A DNA stretch of 10,931 nt from Pseudolabrys sp. (GTDB lineage: Bacteria > Pseudomonadota > Alphaproteobacteria > Rhizobiales > Xanthobacteraceae), in contig JAHCKF010000079.1 of the NCBI GenBank assembly GCA_026125925.1, positions 1 through 10,931 on the forward strand, in the 5' to 3' direction. A program made the translations under genes and the position numbers. A model generated the notes under the pieces. The model worked only from the letters and a program-made list of their open reading frames with translations, was not told where the DNA came from and made no database searches. Positions 6,638 to 10,931 of this stretch are shown here, in pieces (position 1 is the first letter of the stretch; every line of letters starts with the position of its first letter).

Positions 6638-7564
6638 ATGAAGATCGCGGTCCCCGACCTCATTTCCAATTCATACTTCCCGGCGGCGGCCGCGGTCGAA
6701 CTCGGTTACTTCAAGGAAGAAGGCCTCGACGTCTCGCTCGAACTGATCTTCCCGGTCGACAAGTGCTACGCCGCCCTGCGTGACGGCACGATCGACTTCG
6801 TCGGCGGCTCGGCGCATTCGGCGCTGGCCGCCTTTCCCGAGTGGAAGGGCGTCAAGCTCCTGTGCGCGCAAGCGCAGGGCATGTACTGGTTCCTGGTCAT
6901 GCGCGCGGACCTCAAGGCCGAACGCAACGATCTAAGCATCGTCAAGGGCAAGCGCATCGGCGCCGCGCCGTGGGTCGAGATGGGCCTGCGGCAACTGCTC
7001 AAGGCGGGCGGCATCGATCTCGAACGTGATCAGGTGTCGATCGCGCCGGTGCCGGGCGCTGTCGGCGCCACCGTCAATTTCGGCCTCACCGCCGCCAAGG
7101 CGCTGGAGGACGGCAAGATCGACGGCTTCTGGGCCAACGGCATGGGCACCGAAGTCGCGGTGACGCGCGGCGTCGGCAGCGTCGTGCTCGACATCCGGCG
7201 CGGCGACGGGCCCAAGGGCTGCTTCGACTACACCATGGCGTCGATCGCCACCTCCGACCGCTTCATCGAGCAGTCGCCAGACAAGGCGGCCGCGGCCGTG
7301 CGCGCCATCGTCAAGACGCAGGCCGCCCTGAAGGCCGATCCGTCGAAAGCCACCGCCGTCGGCCGCAAGCTGTTTCCGCCGACGGAAGCCGAACTGATCG
7401 CCGAACTGATCCGCCGCGACCTGCCCTATTACGACGCCGCGATCACGCCGTCCTTCGTCGAGGGCATGAACGCCTTCGCCCGCGACATCGGCATCCTCGA
7501 GGGCCATCCGCGCTACGAGGATGTGGTGGCGACGCAATTCAGCCCGCTGTGGTCCAAAGGATGA
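6638..7564 (+). CDS. NMT1/THI5-like substrate-binding-fold protein lacking a signal peptide
   Basis: The 308-residue product has the periplasmic-binding-protein-like fold of the NMT1/THI5 (SsuA/TauA/ThiY-related) family. The N-terminal lobe starts at once with MKIAVPDLISNSYFPAAAAVELGYFKEEGLDV, the point where a mature exported binding protein would begin; DFVGGSAHSALAAF lies at about 53-66 and GKIDGFWANGMG at 159-170. No signal peptide precedes it, and no in-frame start lies upstream that could add one. No ABC permease or ATPase is encoded nearby. It may therefore work in the cytosol as a ligand binder or enzyme, in loose analogy to yeast Thi5 (a cytosolic pyrimidine synthase of this fold), although no CCCFC motif like that of Thi5 is present. 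Its end overlaps the flavin reductase start in an ATGA arrangement, implying translational coupling. Automatic annotation will probably call it an ABC transporter substrate-binding protein. Confidence 0.82.
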   Translation: MKIAVPDLISNSYFPAAAAVELGYFKEEGLDVSLELIFPVDKCYAALRDGTIDFVGGSAHSALAAFPEWKGVKLLCAQAQGMYWFLVMRADLKAERNDLSIVKGKRIGAAPWVEMGLRQLLKAGGIDLERDQVSIAPVPGAVGATVNFGLTAAKALEDGKIDGFWANGMGTEVAVTRGVGSVVLDIRRGDGPKGCFDYTMASIATSDRFIEQSPDKAAAAVRAIVKTQAALKADPSKATAVGRKLFPPTEAELIAELIRRDLPYYDAAITPSFVEGMNAFARDIGILEGHPRYEDVVATQFSPLWSKG

Positions 7565-8118
7565 GTGAAGGCGTGAGCGGCAGCACCGACACCAGACTGG
7601 ATGCCCGCGCGTTTCGCAATGCGCTCGGCCTGTTCGCGACCGGCGTCGCCATCATTTCCGCAGAGGTCGATGGCAACAAGATCGGCGCCACGGTGAGCTC
7701 GTTCAACTCCGTGTCGCTCGATCCGCCGCTGGTGCTGTTCAGCGTCGCGCGCAACGCCTACGGTCTGCCCCTGTGGAAGGCCGCCAAGGCGCTCGCCATC
7801 TCAATCCTCGGCGAGCACCAGATCGAATTGTCCAATCGCTTTGCACGCGCCGCCGGCAGTAAATGGGATGGCCTCGCCGAGCGTCGCGCCGGCAATGGCA
7901 GCCCGCTGCCGCCGGACATCCTTATGCATCTCGAATGCCGGCCCTATGCCGTCTATGACGGCGGCGACCACGAGATCTTCGTCTGCGAGGTCACCGGGTT
8001 CACCGTGCATCATGCCAACGCTCTGCCCCTGGTCTTCTTTTCCGGCCGCTACCGGCGGCTCGCCCATGACGACGGCACCCGGGCGCCGGACGACAATCTG
8101 TGGCTCCACGGCTGGTGA
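7561..8118 (+). CDS. HpaC-type flavin reductase
   Basis: This 185-residue protein has the flavin-reductase-like domain of HpaC/two-component monooxygenase reductases. It would use NAD(P)H to reduce FMN or FAD and deliver the diffusible reduced flavin to an oxygenase. Signatures are RNALGLFATGVAIIS (19-33), the flavin-binding segment from GATVSSFNSVSLDPP (42-56), and the late motif GDHEIFVCEV (135-144); the length is normal. ATG 7561 is chosen because it forms a 4-bp ATGA overlap with the preceding stop and has AAAGG immediately upstream. An in-frame GTG at 7549 would add four residues. The obvious partner is the HpaB-family oxygenase at 2606-4123, which otherwise lacks a reductase in this window. 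It is the last gene of the operon beginning at 4273. Confidence 0.92.
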   Translation: MSEGVSGSTDTRLDARAFRNALGLFATGVAIISAEVDGNKIGATVSSFNSVSLDPPLVLFSVARNAYGLPLWKAAKALAISILGEHQIELSNRFARAAGSKWDGLAERRAGNGSPLPPDILMHLECRPYAVYDGGDHEIFVCEVTGFTVHHANALPLVFFSGRYRRLAHDDGTRAPDDNLWLHGW

Positions 8119-8155
8119 CGAGCCAATTCTGTTCCGCGGCCCCCTGTGATCGTGT

Positions 8156-8166
8156 ATCTGACAGAT
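8156..8166. promoter_or_regulatory. Short palindrome upstream of the MarR gene
   Basis: ATCTG-A-CAGAT is a perfect inverted repeat with 5-bp arms, 28 bp before the preferred marR-type start codon at 8195. A MarR repressor commonly binds its own promoter, so this could be an autoregulatory site, but the sequence differs from the palindrome at 4210-4223 and such short symmetry can occur by chance. Confidence 0.25.
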
Positions 8167-8194
8167 GTCTTTAGCTGACGGCCACGAGGCATCG

Positions 8195-8815
8195 ATGCCG
8201 AATAAACGCGCTCCTGCGGTAAAAAAGGGCCCGGAATCGGGGCCCCGGGTTTCGGCCAAGAACCTCACCGTCAGCCTGCCCGAACTTCTCGTCGACGGCT
8301 CCGATCTCAAGTTCCGCGAACTGGTCGCCGACCTCTTCGCCGCCGCCGCCGGCATGCTGGCGCTGCGCCGCGCGCTGGCAACATCGATCGGCCTGAGCGC
8401 CGCGGAATACGCGATCCTGCTCGCGACCTGGCACCTGCAGAAGAAAGGTGCCGTCGGCATCAATACGCTCGCCGGGCAACTGCATGTCGCCGCTGCCAAT
8501 GTCACGGCCGAGGTCGGCAAGCTGGTCAAGAAGGGCATCCTCGACAAGCAGCCGCATCCGAAAGACAGCCGCGCCGTCCTCATTCGCCTGACCGCGGAGG
8601 GCACCGCCATTCTTCACGAACTGACGCCGCTGCTGCGCCGGATCAATGACCGCCTGTTCTCCGGCAACCGCGCGCGCGACATGGACGCCGTAGCGAATTT
8701 CCTCCGCCACATCGCCGACGAGACGCCGAACTCGATCCATCTGGCCAAGAGTTTCCGGCCGGGCGTGCGCGACGAGCGGCGGCGCAAATCATCTGCGAAA
8801 GAGAGCCGCCTGTAA
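8195..8815 (+). CDS. MarR-family transcriptional regulator
   Basis: The product (206 residues from ATG 8195) has a central MarR winged helix-turn-helix. There are helices around 39-80, a recognition region in NTLAGQLHVAAANVTAEVGKL (about 90-110), and the wing HPKDSRAVLIRLT (121-133) with the conserved Asp-x-Arg. MarR dimers usually repress degradation or efflux genes and release DNA when they bind an aromatic ligand. ATG 8195 is preferred over ATG 8165 because GAGG lies 5 nt upstream, whereas nothing resembling a ribosome site precedes 8165. It has a basic, probably disordered N-terminal extension of about 35 residues and a basic C-terminal tail (DERRRKSSAKESR), both unusual for a minimal MarR protein and possibly adding DNA contacts. 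It follows the flavin reductase by 76 bp and overlaps the next gene by one base. It is the likely local regulator of the monooxygenase module. Confidence 0.9.
   Translation: MPNKRAPAVKKGPESGPRVSAKNLTVSLPELLVDGSDLKFRELVADLFAAAAGMLALRRALATSIGLSAAEYAILLATWHLQKKGAVGINTLAGQLHVAAANVTAEVGKLVKKGILDKQPHPKDSRAVLIRLTAEGTAILHELTPLLRRINDRLFSGNRARDMDAVANFLRHIADETPNSIHLAKSFRPGVRDERRRKSSAKESRL
8221..8246 (-). terminator. Terminator-like hairpin on the minus strand inside the MarR gene
   Basis: GGGCCC (8227-8232) and GGGCCC (8240-8245) form an inverted repeat; an alternative fold gives CCCG/CGGG with a GAAT loop and one bulged base. On the minus strand the stem is followed by six T residues (complement of the A-run 8221-8226), the layout of an intrinsic terminator. 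All known genes here run on the plus strand, so it could only stop antisense transcription. In the plus direction the same bases encode the VKKGPESGPR segment of the N-terminal extension. Confidence 0.4.
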
Positions 8816-9909
8816 TGCAGGTCCTGGTGATCGGAGCCGGCGTTGTTGGCCTGGCCGCGGCGCGCGCCATCGCGCAACGCGGCCATGACGTCATCGTCGC
8901 CGAGGCGGCGAACGCCATCGGCACCGGCGTCTCGTCGCGCAATTCCGAGGTCATCCACGCCGGCATGTATTATCCGACCGGCTCGCTGCGCGCCAAGCAC
9001 TGCGTCGCCGGCCGGCGGCTGCTGTACGCGTTCTGCGCCTCGCACGGCGTGCCGCACAAAAAAGTCGGTAAGCTGATCGTTGCGACCAGCGATGCCGAGA
9101 CCGCGAAGGTCGAGCAGATCGCGGCGCAGGGCAAGATCAACGACGTCGAAGGCCTGACGATGCTGAGCGCCGCCGAGGCGAAAGCGCTGGAGCCGGCGCT
9201 AGCCTGCACCGCGGCGCTGCTCTCGCCCGAGACCGGCATTGTCAGCGCGCATGACTACATGCTGGCGCTGCGCGGCGACATCGAGGATGCCGGCGGTGCC
9301 ATCGCCTTCAACACCCCGGTGACCGACGCGGTGCGCCGGAACGGCCAGTGGGTGGTCGCCTTCGGCGGCAGCGACGCCGGCGAGATGGAATTCGATGCCA
9401 TCGTCAATTGCGGCGGCCTGTCGGCGCAGAAGATTGCGATGACGATGCCGGACTATCCGGCCGCGCGCGTGCCCAAGCAGGTCTTGGCGAAGGGCAATTA
9501 CTTCACTTATGCCGGCAAGCCGGCCTTCACCCGGCTGATCTATCCGACGCCGGTGACGGGCGGCCTCGGCGTTCATGTCACGCTCGATCTCGCCGGGCGC
9601 ATGCGCTTCGGGCCGGACGTCGAATGGATCGACAAGGAGTACTACCCGGTCGATCCGACGCGCGCCGATGCATTCTACGATCGCATCCGCACTTACTGGC
9701 CGGCCCTGAAGGATGGCGCGCTGGCGCCGGACTATTCCGGCATCCGTCCGAAGCTGACCGGCCCCGGCGAAGCGGCGGCGGACTTCCTCATCGATACACC
9801 GGCCGATCACGGCGTGCCCGGCCTGGTGCAGATGTTCGGCATCGAGTCGCCCGGACTCACCAGTTCGCTGTCGCTGGCGGAACTGACTGCGGCCGCGCTC
9901 GAAGGCTAG
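8815..9909 (+). CDS. FAD-dependent oxidoreductase, LhgO/L-2-hydroxyglutarate dehydrogenase-like
   Basis: The 364-residue product is a DAO-superfamily flavoprotein closest in pattern to LhgO/L2HGDH, enzymes that oxidise L-2-hydroxyglutarate or related L-2-hydroxy acids to 2-oxo acids and pass electrons to a quinone or oxygen. The N-terminal FAD motif VIGAGVVGLAAARAIAQRG (5-23) is followed by Glu30 for the adenosine ribose. The family segment SSRNSEVIHAGMYYP (40-54) and the C-terminal MFGIESPGLTSSLSLAE, which closes the FAD site, are both present. It is somewhat shorter than E. coli LhgO (about 420 residues) but matches the shorter alphaproteobacterial relatives. The ATG overlaps the marR-type stop as TAATG, so the two are translationally coupled. 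The true substrate may be another 2-hydroxy acid or an imino acid; LhgO activity on hydroxyglutarate itself is not implied by the context. Confidence 0.88.
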   Translation: MQVLVIGAGVVGLAAARAIAQRGHDVIVAEAANAIGTGVSSRNSEVIHAGMYYPTGSLRAKHCVAGRRLLYAFCASHGVPHKKVGKLIVATSDAETAKVEQIAAQGKINDVEGLTMLSAAEAKALEPALACTAALLSPETGIVSAHDYMLALRGDIEDAGGAIAFNTPVTDAVRRNGQWVVAFGGSDAGEMEFDAIVNCGGLSAQKIAMTMPDYPAARVPKQVLAKGNYFTYAGKPAFTRLIYPTPVTGGLGVHVTLDLAGRMRFGPDVEWIDKEYYPVDPTRADAFYDRIRTYWPALKDGALAPDYSGIRPKLTGPGEAAADFLIDTPADHGVPGLVQMFGIESPGLTSSLSLAELTAAALEG

Positions 9910-9955
9910 CGCGCCTGAGCGCATAGCCGTACGGCGGGAACGCGCGGACAAAAAG

Positions 9956-9980
9956 ATATACTTAACTAAGCTATATGTTA
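9956..9980. promoter_or_regulatory. AT-rich inverted repeat upstream of the ThDP-enzyme gene
   Basis: The 141-bp gap after the FAD oxidoreductase contains an AT-rich island. CTTA-AC-TAAG (9961-9970) is a perfect inverted repeat, and flanking ATATA (9956-9960) and TATAT (9972-9976) extend the symmetry with a single extra C on the right. GCTATA (9970-9975) and TATGTTA (9974-9980) also occur in the divergent promoter island at 4203-4224. This is probably the promoter/operator of the downstream gene, but I could not assign a firm -35/-10 pair. The rest of the gap shows only a GCCGTACGGC palindrome at 9926-9935. Confidence 0.4.
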
Positions 9981-10038
9981 TTGTTTTTGGCCGCGCATTT
10001 CGTGCGCGGTCGTCAACGCGCCATTGCTGAAGCGTCTC

Positions 10039-10043
10039 GGGAG
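10039..10043 (+). promoter_or_regulatory. Ribosome binding site deciding a GTG start
   Basis: GGGAG lies 7 nt before GTG 10051. The nearby ATG at 10046 is in another frame and too close to this site, so GTG is the likely start of the ThDP-dependent enzyme. Confidence 0.6.
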
Positions 10044-10050
10044 ACATGCC

Positions 10051-10931
10051 GTGCAAGATATCGACCGACCCACTGTCCCGGTAAAAGCCAACGATCTCGC
10101 CTGGAAAAGCGATGTTGTCGCCGAGCTGTTGCGCCGGTCAAAGATACCCTTCGTCGCCCTCAACCCTGGCGCCAGCTATCGCGGCCTGCACGACAGCCTG
10201 GTCAACTATCTCGGCAACGCGGCGCCGCAAATGCTGCTGTGCCTGAACGAGGATCATGTCGTCTCGATCGCGCATGGCTACGCGAAGGCCACCGACCAGC
10301 CGCTCGCCTGCGTGCTGCACAGCAATGTCGGCCTCATGCACGGCCTCATGGGCGTCTTCAATGCCTGGGCCGATCGCGTGCCCATGCTGATCCTCGGCGC
10401 CACCGGCCCGGTGCAGCCGGAAAAGCGCCGGCCCTGGATCGACTGGATCCACACCGCCAAGGATCAGGGCGCCCTGCTCCGCCATTATGTGAAGTGGGAT
10501 GACGAACCGCGCTCGCTTCACGGCATCATCGAAAGCATGACCCGCGCGCTGCAGATGACCACCAGCGCGCCAAAGGCGCCGGTCTATGTCTGCCTCGATG
10601 CCGGTCTTCAGGAAGAGCCTATTGCCGATGCGGTGGACCTGCCGGACCTCGAACGCTTTGCCGCGCCGGATGCGCCCTGCGGCACGCCGGCCGATATCGC
10701 CGAAGTGGCCGACATGGTCGCGGCCGCCAAGCGTCCGGTCTTCCTGATCGGCCGCGGCTCGCGGCAGCAATTGCATTGGGACCGGCGCGTCGAACTCGCC
10801 GAGACCGCCGGCGCGGCAGTCATCACCTCGCTGCGCGAGCGCGCGGCGTTCCCGACCACGCACGCGCAGCACATCTCACCGCCCAGCGGCTGGATGACCG
10901 CCGGCGCCAAGGCCGCGATCAAGGAAGCCGA
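10051..10931 (+). CDS. Thiamine-diphosphate-dependent enzyme (acetolactate synthase/benzoylformate decarboxylase superfamily), 3'-truncated
   Basis: The visible 293 codons cover the N-terminal pyrimidine-binding domain and the start of the central domain of a ThDP enzyme; full members have about 550 residues, so the ThDP pyrophosphate-binding domain lies beyond the window. Reading from GTG 10051, NPGASYRGLHDSL (about residues 39-51) matches the first-loop signature. Glu67 in LNEDHVVSIAHGYAKAT is the expected cofactor-activating glutamate, and LMHGLMGVFNAWADRVPML is the typical dimer-interface helix followed by a strand. The central domain begins near FLIGRGS (about 231-237). The ATG-initiated reading at 9975 is in another frame and is not this protein. 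The family decarboxylates 2-oxo acids or ligates them to aldehydes; without the C-terminal half the reaction cannot be chosen. It follows an oxidoreductase that could supply a 2-oxo acid, but its own AT-rich promoter region suggests a separate transcript. Confidence 0.88.
   Translation, partial: MQDIDRPTVPVKANDLAWKSDVVAELLRRSKIPFVALNPGASYRGLHDSLVNYLGNAAPQMLLCLNEDHVVSIAHGYAKATDQPLACVLHSNVGLMHGLMGVFNAWADRVPMLILGATGPVQPEKRRPWIDWIHTAKDQGALLRHYVKWDDEPRSLHGIIESMTRALQMTTSAPKAPVYVCLDAGLQEEPIADAVDLPDLERFAAPDAPCGTPADIAEVADMVAAAKRPVFLIGRGSRQQLHWDRRVELAETAGAAVITSLRERAAFPTTHAQHISPPSGWMTAGAKAAIKEA

Noticed and set aside
7549..7560. GTG start adding four residues to the flavin reductase
   Set aside because: No ribosome site upstream, while ATG 7561 forms the common ATGA stop-start overlap.
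6638..7564. Periplasmic ABC transporter binding protein for thiamine precursors or sulfonates
   Set aside because: No signal peptide, no in-frame upstream start to provide one, and no permease or ATPase gene in the window; the fold is accepted but the transport role is not.
9975..10502. ATG-initiated plus-strand open frame at 9975-10502
   Set aside because: It is in a different frame from the ThDP enzyme and has an Arg/Ala/His-rich shadow-like translation; the frame from GTG 10051 encodes clear family motifs.

Overview
The window is a GC-rich, gene-dense stretch whose codon use, short intergenic gaps and protein families (Lrp-linked alanine dehydrogenase, HpaB-type monooxygenase, NMT1-like protein, DUF2848) suggest an alphaproteobacterium, probably a soil-type Hyphomicrobiales (Bradyrhizobium/Rhodopseudomonas-like). 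That placement is an inference from protein character; no rRNA or other phylogenetic marker is present. There are twelve protein-coding genes, the first and last cut by the window edges. I see no RNA genes, insertion sequences, CRISPR arrays or phage genes.

Left part (1-2601): the 3' portion of a D-isomer-specific 2-hydroxyacid dehydrogenase converges on alanine dehydrogenase (ald, minus strand), with a strong hairpin terminator between them. Ald is divergent from an Lrp/AsnC-family regulator, the usual arrangement in which the regulator senses an amino acid and controls ald. The 126-bp gap between them carries three copies of a TTTCC(G/T)GCG repeat.

Centre (2606-8118): a putative catabolic module. 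A large HpaB-family flavin-dependent monooxygenase on the minus strand is divergent from a tight plus-strand operon: MFS (ACS-type) transporter, DUF2848 protein, small cupin, NMT1/THI5-like protein with no signal peptide, and an HpaC-type flavin reductase. Monooxygenase and reductase probably form a two-component FADH2-dependent hydroxylase whose halves sit at opposite ends of the module. The divergent promoter lies in an AT-rich island with a 14-bp palindrome overlapping a candidate -10 box. The transporter would import an acidic organic substrate, the monooxygenase would hydroxylate it, and the DUF2848, cupin and NMT1-like proteins are candidate downstream enzymes or ligand binders. The substrate cannot be read from the sequence.

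Right part (8195-10931): a MarR-family regulator is translationally coupled (TAATG) to an LhgO/L-2-hydroxyglutarate-dehydrogenase-type FAD oxidoreductase. After a 141-bp gap with a second AT-rich inverted repeat comes the 5' part of a thiamine-diphosphate-dependent enzyme of the acetolactate synthase/benzoylformate decarboxylase superfamily. An oxidase making a 2-oxo acid next to a ThDP enzyme that could act on it is chemically coherent, but it is a hypothesis.

The least described part is the MFS-DUF2848-cupin-NMT1-like-reductase operon with its divergent monooxygenase: a plausible degradation pathway for an unidentified aromatic or heteroaromatic acid, containing a cytosolic NMT1-like protein where an ABC transporter component would normally be annotated.
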